This document shows, in pieces, positions 42,974 to 54,238 of a stretch of DNA of 64,000 nt (the first letter of the stretch is position 1; every line of letters begins with the position of its first letter). The stretch is from Arthonia radiata. Taxonomy: Eukaryota > Ascomycota > Arthoniomycetes > Arthoniales > Arthoniaceae. The notes beneath the pieces were generated by a model. The model saw only the letters and a program-made list of their open reading frames with translations, was not told the DNA's origin and ran no database searches. The DNA lies in the NCBI GenBank assembly GCA_002989075.1, contig PSQN01000017.1, forward strand, positions 1,364,001 to 1,428,000, given 5' to 3'. Made by a program: the position numbers and the translations under genes.

Positions 42974-44976
42974 ATGGTTTTCTCCTTTGTACAGTCGCCT
43001 CGAGCGATCGTGCCTTTATTTCTGCAGCCGGGCGGTGTCCCGGATTATTCAAACTCAAGTGCGGTATTATCTCTGGTTCAATCGGCTCAGGCCAAGCTTC
43101 CGCCTTTGAAGCGACAGGCTTTGATTCAGGCGTTGCTAAGGTCCAGGCTTAGTCATGATTGGCTGATACAGTCGCTGTTGTGCTTGGCTTTCTTGTTCGT
43201 TGTCGCACGCCTGGCGAAGTTTGGGTGGGGTAGAGTGGTGAGGCTCTCGGTCTGCATTAGGATCTGAAGCGCAGTGCTGACTCACCTCTTTGTATAGCGT
43301 GAGCGCCAAGCGGAGGATGAGTATGGTCGCTCCCAGGGATGTCTGCCTATGCGAAGCATCGTCAGTAGCAAGTGGCCATTGTCACTGGACCTCGTCAAGG
43401 GCATATGGGACGCAAACGCCGATCAGCGTCTTCTGGCGTTTCAGCAAGGCTTCCTCGACGCCAACGGTCCCAACATTGAACAACATCTACTCGGCACCGT
43501 CGGTTTTTGTACCCTCGACCCGGAGAATGTCAAGGCCATACTCACAACCACAACCTCCAAGAAGAGTGAGCTGGGTCAGTAAAGCCATCTCCGCGCGTCG
43601 CTCGACCTATTGCTGACGAGCCGCCAGCCTTCCAAGTAGCAAAGATACGTGCAGGGACGAAGGCGCTTCTCGGAGATAGCCTGTTCTCGCAGGATGGCTC
43701 CCATGCCAAGCTGCTGCGAGATATCTTGCGACGGCAGTTTACACGCATCCGCTATCACAATCTAGACATCTTCACTGATCACGTGGAGCTCCTGGTCCAG
43801 CGACTTGGCGAGCAAGGCAGCGGCGCAGTAGATCTCGAGCCCTTCTTTCTCAAGTTCACGCTCGATACCACGACCGCTCTGATCTTTGGCGAGTCAGTCC
43901 AGAGTTTGGAGAGAAACTCAGACGATGGCTTCGGCAAGAACTTCGATGAGGCTGTCTGGGTAACCGCGTTTCGATTGAGTATGCTTGACTTCTGGTGGGT
44001 GTACAACCCATCAAGCTTCGTCAAAGCATGCAACAAAGTCAAGGCGTACGCGGATGTTTTCGTGAAGAAAGCCCTGGACCAAAGATCAGGAAAAGAAGAC
44101 GACTCGCAGCGTTACCTCTTCATCCGCAGCTTGTACGAAGAGCTCGGGGACCGTCCGCTGGTTCGAGATCAGTTGATGGGGGTTTTACTTGCCGGGAGAG
44201 ACACCACAGCCTCTCTACTAGCCTGGACCTTGTAAGTTCCGGGATCCAATCCGTGCATCCTAGTTGAGACTAACGGCAGCTTTCTAGTCGACTTCTCGTC
44301 AGGCATGAAAGCGTGCTTAAACGACTACAACAAGAGATCGAGTCCGTTCTCGCAGGTCAGACAAGAGTAGACAAGGCCTCAATCCAGAACATGCCCTACC
44401 TAAGATGTATAGTCACCGAGAGTACGTTGTTTTGAAGCGGTCTTAGTGGTTTAGCAGACGCTGATCATTGTCACAGCTCTCCGGCTCTACCCATCAGCGC
44501 CCATCAACTCTCGACTAGCAGTCAACGCGACAGCACTACCGCGCGGCGGAGGACCTGACGGGCTCTCCCCGGTGCTCATCCGCAAAGGCCAGGGCATCGG
44601 CTGGTCTCCCTACCATATGCACCGCAGGACAGACCTGTACGGCAGCGATGCTCTTGAGTTTCGACCAGAGCGATGGGAAGACGGCACGCTACAGGAGCGC
44701 ATTGGCTGGGGCTATGTCCCCTTCAACGGCGGTCCTCGCGTCTGCCTTGGTCGTAAGTGTTGAAAGAGATGCTACCCATGTTGACCCAAGTGCTAATGCT
44801 CAACAGAGGAGTTTGCGCTGCTCGAAGCATATTACGTCATCATCAGAATTGTTCAGTCGTTTCCAAACCTCAAGTTACCAGCAGATGAGAAAGATGAGCC
44901 AGTCGGAGCCGAAAGGCAAGTCTTGTCGTTGACAGTGGCGCCGGCAGACGGGTGTCGGATACAGTTGAGCACTTGA
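42974..44976 (+). CDS. Cytochrome P450, CYP52-clan (alkane/fatty-acid hydroxylase-like)
   Basis: Membrane-bound haem monooxygenase. Exons 42974..43237, 43298..43574, 43628..44231, 44288..44421, 44477..44752 and 44807..44976 give 574 residues. A membrane anchor lies at about residues 61-82 ([20 protein letters not shown]), preceded by an unusually long N-terminal extension of about 60 residues with no later ATG to choose. P450 motifs in order: I-helix AGRDTTA, the ExxR helix [14 protein letters not shown] (split by an intron after TE), the PERW block EFRPERW and the haem loop [14 protein letters not shown]. The run [18 protein letters not shown] is characteristic of the CYP52/CYP63-type omega-hydroxylases. 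The real substrate is unknown. Confidence 0.93.
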
Positions 44977-45426
44977 TCCCAATGGTCAATGCCAACATCA
45001 ACATGTACGGTAACATATAGAAGAGCTGCTTCTGCATAGCCTGGCGTTATCCCGATTGAAGTCTTACAGCTGGGGCCTAAGCATACCCTGAATGAGATTG
45101 ATGCCATTCTACCTATCTTTGAAACGCATCGATACTCCCGACGAGCAAGACCACAAGTCAATGCGCTGACGATGCAGCATTCGAGAACGCCTGCGTCCAG
45201 ACTCCGCGGACGTAGGCGAAAGCGTGATAGACAAGAAGCAGCTCAGATTTAACACACTTTGGTAACAAGATTTTTGGTCTGGGAAAATCTGACTTCGTAT
45301 TGCAGCACGTGCAGCAAGTTGATGCTGAATTAAGAGCGTCGTATGTACAGTAACAAGCGGTACAGTGCGCGGGCCCTCGGACCTACGCCTGAACTTTATC
45401 ATTGGTGTTGAACCATTTCGGAGCGG
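44977..45426. other. Short gap between convergent P450 and GDE1 genes
   Basis: 450 bases where two convergent genes end; expected to hold both 3' untranslated regions. No frame is supported. Confidence 0.4.
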
Positions 45427-48400
45427 TCACACGACAGCTCCATACTGATAGCTGTTTAATGGAACGCCATTGATCATAAAACCAGCGTCACTATCACCAA
45501 GCCCATTCACCTCATCTCCGTTGCCGTTGGGTACGCCTGTAATGTGAGGGCTAGGATGTGTGAGCCCTTGTCGTATTGCAAGCACGCTGTCCACGATGAC
45601 TGCGTCTATACCTTCGTCCACTTGTTTCTTCACGTTCTTTGGCTCGTTGTTGAGCGTGCCGTAGCTAACGCACACAAGCCCACTCTCTTTCACCACACGT
45701 ACAAGGCGTGGACAGGTCACTAGCGGTTCGGCAGCTGAGACAATGCCGAGTAGGTTCCAACGTGACGCGAACCGGATAGCTTCCTGCAGCGAGCTGGCGC
45801 GAATGTCACCAACCACAGACGTGCCCGCATCTGTCAGGAATAGAACAGGTATGCTCGGCTGCTTAAATGACAGCAGCAAACAGATATCCGGATTGAAGCT
45901 GGAGAAGATAATGTCGCGCTGTTTGCCATGATCATAGACCATTGTGAGCACGGTGTCAACAAAGCTGTTGAGCTCGACAGCATAGGTGTCCATCTCATGC
46001 TCCTCAGATTCGAAGAGCATGGGATATTTCATCTCGATGTTGAAGCCAATGTGCTCGGGTAACGTCCGCAACATCTCTTCGAGCGTTGTGAATGGTGCCT
46101 GAATGAACTTGCCGCGGCTGTTGCCTTTGTAGCCTTTGAGCTTGAAGTCTCGGGTGTGTTTCATACGCTCGGCCATGTCTGTCATCGGCATCGAGCCCCC
46201 AGCTCCAAGCGATTGGGCGCGCTCTCGACGTCTTAAGCGATCGTTTTCTTTCCCGCCCTTCCCGTTGATGGCCGTATCTTGAGGCGAGGGCGGACGAGAC
46301 CCTCGAGGCGTTTTGGTCTCGTTGACGTGCAGGAACTGCTCGAGAGTGAGAGTATGTACAGGAGCGTCAATCCCCGTCTCGGATACGAGGAAGTCATGAT
46401 ATATAACAGGGACGTGATCCTTCGTGAGCTGTACATCAAACTCCACATAGTTGGCACCAAGGTTAGCGGCTGCGATGAATGATTGCAACGTATTCTCGCC
46501 CAGCTGAAGAGATGTGCGTGAGCCGATATTCTTGCCCATGCCGCGATGGCCAATCACCATAGGCCCTGTCATGCTCTTCCAATACGTCTGGTTCGTCGAT
46601 ACCGACATGTTGGGATGCGAGAATGCGGTGATGACTAAGAAATTGAAATTGACCGTGCCGATGTATTCCATGGTTTTCGATGCAATGATTGGCACACTAA
46701 TATCACCCTGAAGATTCATACGTTTCGAGCCTATGTTGGGCTTCACGCTGGACAGCAATGCGACACCTCGGCCAACGACAGAGTCTTTCGATCCGGAATA
46801 CGTCGGCACTATGTCAAACAAGAGTTTGACCTTGGTGATGTCTTTCGCGGTGAAGGCAATGGGATCTGTGCTGATGTTCTCGTTGACAGGGAGGTCGATG
46901 ACAGTAGGCTCGCTCGAAGTCGCACCAGACGCAGATACGACTACTGAAAGCGCAGTATCCAGCTGTGTGGCGTGCGCTTCTGCCAATGGGATATTTTCGA
47001 GAGTCACTGGCTTGAAATTCTTGCGCTGGTCCATCGACCCGAGACTGACTAGCACCAGACTCTCATCCGTGAGATAGCGATGCCCAAAAGACTTGACAGG
47101 CTCTGCTGTAGTTGCAGATGCTCGATCCCGATTCATTGCGCTGGAAGATTTGTCTGCCTGCAGTTTGCCTGGACTGTTCTTGTTGTGATGAAAGTCTTGG
47201 ACATGTTGACGTGTGCGCCGAGTCAAAGCATCAGCAATGTCGAGATGCCCTCGGAGAGCGGCGTGCTCGGTCGCATTCCATCCTGACGCATCTACTCGCT
47301 GGATGTCAGCACCTGCATCTGCGAGCAGCTCCACAACTGCAAGATTCCCCTCAACGCTCGCGGCCATGATCGGCGTCCACGCAAAGGTCTTCTCCGCAAT
47401 ATCCACATTTGGGTCCCGCGTTGTAGAGCGTACGAGCAGAACTTTCACGCTTTCCATGTGTCCGTATCGTGCTGCTGTATGCAACGGCACCTCTCCCTCT
47501 TCATCTTGAGCATTGACGTCTGCGCCAGCCTCAACAAGCAAGCTGATTAGCTTGGCATGGTCGGCTTTGGCGGCGGTAGTCAGAAGCGAGTTCGAATTGC
47601 TAATAAACGGTCGAGATGGTTTGGATCCAGCACCGTTGCTGCTCGACGCTTGACAAGCGCTGAGAAGGTACTCTGTCGTATCGAAATGGCCGCCGAGGAC
47701 GCTCAGATGGAGCGGACTGTCGCCCTCATCATCTTGCCACGCCTCGCAGTCGAGACTTTTTAGGTCGTGAAATTGATTCCAGCTCCACATGTGGTTGACC
47801 ATGACTTCACACATGACCGTGAAGCCGTACTGCGCCGCATAGTGTAGAGGCATCCGGCCAAGTGCATCTTTGTCGTGCAGTGCTTGACGCTGTGTCTCGG
47901 TCAAGTTCTCGAGCAGAAACTGGAAAAGAGTAACAAAGTCGTCGGATCTGCTAAGCGGCAGCTCATCTGGTAGGCTCTTCAAGTTGAAAGCTGATGCTTG
48001 CAGATTGGGAGCCTCCGCAGGAAAAATGACATCGTTCGTCTCTGTGCCACCATCGTCGAGGCCGTCTTTCCCGCGCTTCTGGGTCCTTGTCCTCGCGATT
48101 GAAAGCACAAAGCGATGCAAGCAGTTACGCTTGTTGATGTCATCCTCCTGTTCCAGTGTCGTGATTTGGCGTAGTAGCAAGGCAACGCAGCCTTTGCTGA
48201 AGCATGATATCGACCTCTGCAGGACATGATGTAAGAACTTTTGCGACGCTGCGGATTCTGTTCTCCAGTACTCTTGCGACTCTTCTAGGACCCCTTGCAG
48301 AGCGTTTGCGTCATCTTTCTTAACAGCGCCCTCGATGTCGTCCAGCAGCTCTTTGGGAATGTTGGGAGCATTCACCGTGACCGTCCTTGACAGGGAACCG

Positions 48401-49024
48401 GTAGATTCTGTATCGCTGCTGGTGTCCGTCTGCTTGAGCTCGCCCAGGGTCGATAGCCATGTGTTCACGGTGCTTAAGTCTCGGCTCGACTCGGTGTTGT
48501 TCGCGAACGGCCTGGGGTCAACACGGACTTGGAGATATCGTTGTTGTGCCTTGCTCGCCGGAATTTTCTTGTCTTTCTTTTTCAGGATCTTGACAAAGCC
48601 CCTTCGATTAACCTCTCCATACCACTGAAGCTTGCGCAACTGACTCCGCAGCTCGAGTACAAGTCCGATAGTCTCCTCCAGCTCGTCTGTGCCCGCGATT
48701 TGCCGGAATGACGCCTCCCTACCGTAGCGATCATTGAGAAGCTTCACTCGTCGTGCTATTTCGGCATATTTTCTATTGTAGAAAGCGTCCACGGTCTCGA
48801 GATTGCGATCCAGGGAGAAGAAGAATCCTGCGAGTCCAAGTCAATGTTCTGTCCCGCCGGACAGCAACCGACAGTTAAAAAAACCGACCTGCCAAGTCAG
48901 GCTCCTCTCCGTGCTTTCGCTTGATTGAAGCGGCTTTGATGAACTTTTTAAGCCCCTTGTAGTTGATATACTCCGCCGACCATTCCGGCACCTGCAAACG
49001 GGCGAGATTGAAGCCAAACTTCAT
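45427..49024 (-). CDS. GDE1: Glycerophosphocholine phosphodiesterase GDE1 (SPX-ankyrin-GDPD)
   Basis: Cytosolic enzyme that splits glycerophosphocholine to choline and glycerol-3-phosphate; in yeast it belongs to the phosphate regulon. Exons 49024..48889 and 48827..45427 encode 1178 residues, close to the yeast size. The spliced N-terminus MKFGFNLARLQVPEWSAEYI starts the SPX domain, which senses inositol pyrophosphates and includes KKFIKAASIKRKH and a later KILKKKDK basic patch. Ankyrin repeats span about residues 370-620 (GRMPLHYAAQYGF, GDSPLHLSVLGGH, GEVPLHTAARYGH). The GDPD catalytic domain runs from about 800, with VIGHRGMGKN, the acidic pair in YVEFDVQLTKD and the His in VPVIYHDFLVSE. 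PHO81 shares the layout but usually has a degenerate catalytic end; here the residues are kept, favouring GDE1. Confidence 0.93.
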
Positions 49025-49754
49025 GTTCGCGCCTGTCCGACCGTGGTTGGGCACCGGGATGAGCCAAACAGAGATCCAAAAAGAAGAAAAGGCCTCCCAG
49101 CGCGGAGCAAGCGGACGGTCCTCCCACGCGAGCAGTACGCTGGGGAGGCGGTCAGGCTGGGGCTCTGAGGTGAGGCATGCTGTGTTGACCAGGGAACAGA
49201 AGCCCCGTGGTGGGTGGGAGCGATTTGGTTGGTCGAGAAGAAGAAGAGGTGAGGTTCAAGGGAAGGCAAGCTGTCTTGTCCTTCCCAGGCTTTGGACGAA
49301 AGAGAAAGTGGGCGGGAGGATTGCAAGCATTTCAAAGGAGGCCTTCACCAAAGGGGCGTATTTAATATCCCACAGATACTTTTGACAGAGCACTCGCTTG
49401 GCGCATGAGCTATCTTGAACACTAAAACTCCGGGTCAAGAAAGAATGTGCTGTGGGTGCTCGAGGAGAGGATCGTGCGCTAGATCATCGGCACTTTGCTG
49501 GCTCTTGGCACCCTCGTCCGCATCTCGACAGTCACGTGCAATCAGAAAGGCACGAAGAGGAGTACTCATATTCGGGGTATCGTCGATAGACCTTCCCTCG
49601 CCTGTCGGATCGCAATACTCTGCGAGTCTAGGAGTACAGATAGCATACATATCATAGCGGTCATGCCCCGCTCATTTCCCTTTTCATGTCGTGTGTACCG
49701 TAGGTATTCTCGAAACTCCTGCGCTTTCTTTTGACTTGACCTGTCTTGAATTCA
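49025..49754. other. GDE1 upstream region with a CACGTG element
   Basis: About 730 bases. TCACGTGC at 49532-49539 contains CACGTG, the core bound by Pho4/NUC-1-type factors (and by Cbf1), about 510 bases upstream of the GDE1 ATG. Small frames on both strands are unsupported. Confidence 0.4.
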
Positions 49755-51713
49755 TCACTTCCGAGCGCTGCGCAAAAGAGAAGGTATCCTCATTCGTTTG
49801 CTCAGTCCTACCCTCAGCGGTACTTTCCCAGACTTGATGGGCGAAATCTTCGAGGGGCTCATAGGGGGCTTCTCTGTCGTTGCCGAGCTTGCGTCCTGAG
49901 GTAGCTCTTCTCTGAAACGCGATAATCGCTCCTTCAATGGCTGAGGTGGCGTGGATGCGCATGGTGGGTCTTTCATTTCGTCCTTGTCAGGTTCGTTTGA
50001 AGTGCTCTGGTAAGCGTCGGGACCATCTTCGCCATTTTCATGTGCATTTTGGCCATGCTTGTTCTTGACTATACTTGAAAGCTCGTCCTCGGCCGCCTCG
50101 ACATTACTCTGCTTCTTGGGCCGTCCTCGCCCACGCTTCTTGCCGTTGGTCGTCTTTGCAGCAGGTTTGGCCTCTGAGTGTTCATCATCATCGGCTGGAG
50201 GATCATCTTCCTTCTCTGCGGCTACGCGTCCCTGTATTGCATCATCGCCTCGTTTCTCACACTCCTCAACTTCTTCCTCGTCCTCATCGTCAATCACGAC
50301 GCGCAACTTGCCGGATCGTCGTCGAGTGGAAGGGGCCTCTTTCCCATTCACAGAGTGCGTATTATTACCGGCAATCGCACTTCCTTGTGGGGTGCCCAGG
50401 CTGCCCTGTTTGTCGACCAGCTCATCATCTTTTTCCTCATCATCGACGGTCCTCTTTCCGGTCCCATTACAGCTCAGAGGTGTGTCGCCGATTTCGGTTG
50501 AGTCTGCGGTTAGGCAGTCGCCCGATCCTGCAGGGCGGCCAGTCTTACTCTCCTGGTTCTCCTTTTGGTCCGCGTCTCCATCCTCACGCTCGTTTTCAAC
50601 AACCGCTTCCTTCTTTGGTCGACCACGTGTTCGCGGCGTCTTATCTTTTGCTACCGGCTTGGCCATAGACACCGTCCCTACACTATCCTCCTTATTCTCC
50701 TTGCCCTCATGGTCTGCACCGTCCAGTAGCCAGTCAGCAGCTTTCCCCACATTACCATCCGTCTCTTGCAAAGCCTTGACAGCTTGCGTATTCTCGAAGC
50801 CCATGTCCATAAGCGCCGCACAGTCTGCATCTCGGACAACGTCAACCGTTTTCCGCCGCTTGACTCTCATCTGCTGAGTAACGCTGTGGTCATCGGTAGC
50901 TGGCGCTACTCGAGCGGATAGCTGGTGTGATCGAGAGCGAGAAGGTCTAGGGTGATATTGCTCTTTTGGGAGCCCAATCGACAGCTCATCTGCTTCTTGG
51001 TCATCTTCGTTTTGAGAGGTGGGTCTGCGCTTCTGCTTCTCCTTGTGAGATGCAGCTGTTGGAGATGGTACTTCGACCGGCGCAGGCGTACAACTTTCAA
51101 GCTGCGGATTATGCTCGAGCGTGACCGCTGAATCTCCTGCTCGCATGGGAGTTTCCCGCAACTCTCGAGCTCGCCTTTCGTCGCTTGACGTGCTGTCCAT
51201 GATGGTGCTTCCCGGCTCTGTGATAATGACCATAGCCTGTGTCTTCGCCCGCCCAGATTTCGCCGACTTTGCGGAGGATTGCTTGGATGGGCTGCTGAGC
51301 GGTACGTCCCAATCATCTCGTCTCGGTTCAGTCTTGCGCCTCTTGCTGTGGCTGACATCTTCAATGCCTGTTGTCGATGTTTTGGATCTCTTCAACTTGT
51401 TCGGGGTAGGCGTCGGATGGTCTCCAGAATGTGGAGTGGCTGCGCTTCTGTGATCAGGCGTTACAGAATCCATCATGAGCACATGTGCCTGTTTGAGCAT
51501 CCGTTCTATTCAACGGTCAATTCAAGTAAGCTTGGAGGGACCCGCCCTGTCGTAATGCATACCAGTGGAGCCGGTGCTCTGCAAATTCGACCCTGGTGGC
51601 TGGGGCTGTTGACCGTCCTCGTCTTTATTGTCAACGTCCATATGCTCATGATCGTGGTCGCTCAAGGCTTCGAGATCCTCCTCGTCATCGGAGTCATTGA
51701 TGACACGTGGCAT
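49755..51713 (-). CDS. Nuclear UBA-domain protein with AT-hooks
   Basis: Exons 51713..51563 and 51505..49755 give 633 residues. A UBA-like three-helix domain sits near residues 275-312 (CAALMDMGFENTQAVKALQE, with the MGF loop), so ubiquitin binding is likely. Two AT-hook cores flank it downstream: RTRGRPKKE near 344 and KRGRGRPKKQ near 509, which would bind the minor groove of AT-rich DNA. The rest is acidic, Lys-rich and disordered, with basic clusters such as KRRKTEPRR that may be nuclear signals. The N-terminus is very acidic (NDSDDEEDLEALSDHDHEH). I do not know an established family with this exact layout; a chromatin or ubiquitin-linked role is inference. The longer frame begins at an ATG inside exon 2, but exon 1 joins in frame with good signals. 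Confidence 0.82.
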
Positions 51714-52500
51714 CCTGAGCGTCTGTTGAACATACTAAGGAGCGGTGCCTTTTACAAAAAAGTCCGCAATCATACCGGGCCAGTCTACCCGGACGCGTTG
51801 GAGACGCGTCTTCTCCATACGCGTGACGTCATTGAAGCCGCTTGGGAGGCGGTCTTGGCAATATCCAACATCTCGAATTCCGTCAGGCATCGTAAAAATT
51901 CTCGTCACATCGCACACGAATTGCTGGTAGGTGGCCGGACGCAACAACGGCTTCCAGGGCGCTCATTCGCTCGTTTGCGTAAAGCTTTCCTCACGCCCTA
52001 CCTCTCGACAGACAAGGCCACATTGAGCGGCACATATGCGCTGCGCTTGTTCTCCCTCTTTCCTCACTGCATCCCTTCTTAGACGATGATGTGAGGCGCC
52101 CTGCTGAGTACCTACTCCTGTGTTGCCACATAAGTAGATAAGTCACGCCAGGGGTTGCGCACACGACCTCTCTTGGGCATGATCTTACGTATGGCGCATT
52201 CGGGTGTAGTTTTATATCTAAGACCACAAGACTACAGAGTTTATTTGCGGCACGCTTGTATGTTCTAATGCTCACCAGCCAACGAGCCTCTCACATGCAT
52301 GCGAGCAGTATTCACAGCTTAGCGTACGTGCAGCTGACAGTTACTCACGTAGATGCACTAAAGAACACGTGCTGATTTTTTACTCTAATCCATTCGAAGA
52401 GAGAATAATAAAGATAGTGATAAAGACCTGCTTCCTGTCCAAGCCTAAGAGGCGTACTTGGCCGGCGGGGTCCGACCCCTGCCTCAGGACGTGAAGAGTA
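51714..52500. other. Intergenic, AT-richer from about 52.1 kb
   Basis: About 790 bases. It holds the promoter of the UBA/AT-hook gene, and from about 52100 the sequence is poorer in G/C. The long plus frame over 51279-52082 is the shadow of the UBA gene plus its upstream sequence. Nothing is called. Confidence 0.4.
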
Positions 52501-52839
52501 TCAGGACTTATGGTGGGGCTTGTCAATGTGGTGTTGGTTCAATGAATGTTGAGTGAGCCATACCATGCGAGGGCAATGCCTGCACAAGAAAGACTGGGGA
52601 GGGGCGGTCTGCGGGGTTTTCTCGGTACAATTGCCTTCGTGCTTTCTGCATCGCAGAGCATTGTCAGTGAATGCTGCAGTAAGCCACAAACGAGGACTGT
52701 AGCGCTTACTTGAACTCTTTTCTGGGGAAAACATCAGCTTTTTATTGTAGAGAGGCCTCGTATGGTTCTCCTGATGGGGAACTTACGGATTGTTCATGAA
52801 GCCCTGCTGACAGTCCGAGCACTTATAGACGTCAGACAT
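52501..52839 (-). CDS. 69-residue protein with two C2H2/C2HC-like zinc fingers
   Basis: Three exons, 52839..52787, 52721..52710 (12 nt) and 52645..52501, join in frame to 69 residues. Finger 1: CSDCQQGFMNNPKEFKKHEGNC, split here as C-S-D-C ... H-E-G-N-C, a C2HC type. Finger 2: CRHCPRMVWLTQHS followed by NQHHIDKPHH, a C2H2 type with the first His after a 12-residue loop or nearby. Both introns (65 and 64 nt) have GTAAG donors and CCCAG/TGCAG acceptors. The tiny middle exon supplies KEFK, part of finger 1's helix, which supports the model since skipping it would shorten the finger. There is no other domain. Function unknown; a small nucleic-acid or protein adaptor is possible. Confidence 0.65.
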
Positions 52840-54238
52840 GTTTAAAGATTAAGAATGATAGTTTGTTTGTGGAGAGGGTGATAGTGTCTATTGTGCTTCA
52901 ATCGGACACTGATCTCATATAATGCTAAGCCAAAGTAGTTAGGATACTGCAGACTCAAAGGAATGGTTACTTAATGATACAGCCGTCTTTTGAGTAGTCT
53001 TGCGCCAAACCTGCAAGCTGTCAATTGGTTACGCTATGTCAATAATCTACCCTATGTCAGCATGTTCCGGTGAGACTGTCCTCAACGCTGAGACTATTAG
53101 CAACGCTGAGCCTATTCGCAACGCTCTAAGTCTGCGCAACGGTCAGACTGCTGGAAAAGGCGAGACTGTTTGCAACATATAGTCTTAAATGGCAACCAAT
53201 CGTAAGCTGCTAAAATTACGAGCGCATTGAGCAAGGCAACGACAATTGGTTGAAGGGGACCGACTGCGATCTTGCCAACTCGATGAGTGGTTCACCTTAT
53301 GTGACTGAAAAGCCTGGCCGCGAGAAGCTGACCCATGAGGACGAGTTGTATGACTGGATGACTGGTCATCACTACGTAAGTGGTGGACAGGGTCTTCTGT
53401 GAAGTCGAAACGTGAGTAGCGTTGTTGCGAGTATTGCGTCGGATGCAGTGTTGGTGAGATTCGGAAGGGCACTCGTAGTGATAGTGACTCGCAGTAGTGG
53501 TAGTATGGAGACTCACAAGCACACTGAATTCATGAGCTGCACACTTAGACGCTGCGAGGACCTCGAAACCTTCGGCCCCATCCAGTGGACATCTCAGTGA
53601 AAATTCTACCCGAGCACCCGAGCACTCGGCCACCCTGGCCCCCAAGACTTGACCTCCAGGCTCCAGCATTGAGCAAAATCTGCACGGGAATGATGACATT
53701 GGAGCCTCGAGCGGGTCGTCAGATCGTGCAGACACCTTTGCATCCGCCACCGCCGTCCGTCGTGGGCATGGCATCAGAAGGCTATCGTCCTCCAACAGCG
53801 ACACAGCGACAAGATGCTCACGCACCCTTTTTGAAGTGGTGCTGGGGAGTTGCAGGTACTGCAACTTGTTTGACGGCTCCGCGAAGGATGTCAACAGCGC
53901 CATGGCAGCGTCTTGATATGTGGACAGCTCGAAAGGAATTGTTAGCGGACAGCAACCACGGTAGCTTGGCGTCAACGCGATATCTTTGCTTACGACCTAC
54001 CCAGCAGCCTTGCAGGTCTTTCGAAAATTGCCGATACCATGTTCTATTAGGTTATGTATGTACATCATCAAAACGCTCAAGGGGTATTGTTCAGTCTTGC
54101 ATACTCGTCAGTCCCACCTATGCCCTTCTCCCAAACTCCATACTGCTCTGCAGTAGCTCCTGAAAATACCCTCACGCCCGCTCAAATGCAGCAATGTATA
54201 ATGTTAAGAGGCTGTCCGGCTTCTGCGACATGGAATAT
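52840..54238. other. Mostly non-coding region before the dynein 3' end
   Basis: About 1.4 kb. It contains the 18-nt repeat array (listed separately). A 227-codon minus frame (53292-53975) and plus frames (53585-54163) are open, but none has a recognised domain. No gene is called. Confidence 0.4.
53072..53179 (+). repeat. Six imperfect 18-nt tandem repeats, readable as a hexapeptide array
   Basis: Units at 53072, 53090, 53108, 53126, 53144 and 53162 follow the pattern GAGACT.TT..CAACGCT with growing divergence. In the plus frame from an ATG at 53036 they read ETVLNA, ETISNA, EPIRNA, LSLRNG, QTAGKG, ETVCNI, and a TAG follows at 53180-53182. The frame codes for only 48 residues, so it could be a tiny peptide, an exon of a larger gene or plain repeat DNA. 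Confidence 0.7.

Noticed and set aside
51279-52082. 267-codon plus-strand frame
   Set aside because: Antisense shadow of the UBA/AT-hook gene extended into its promoter.
52455-52500. tRNA-like GGGGTCCGACCCC hairpin
   Set aside because: The loop lacks the TTC of a T arm and no matching D and anticodon arms are visible.
53292-53975. 227-codon minus-strand frame with a CRFC pair
   Set aside because: No recognised family, lies in a region with competing frames; a single CxxC pair is not enough to call a gene.
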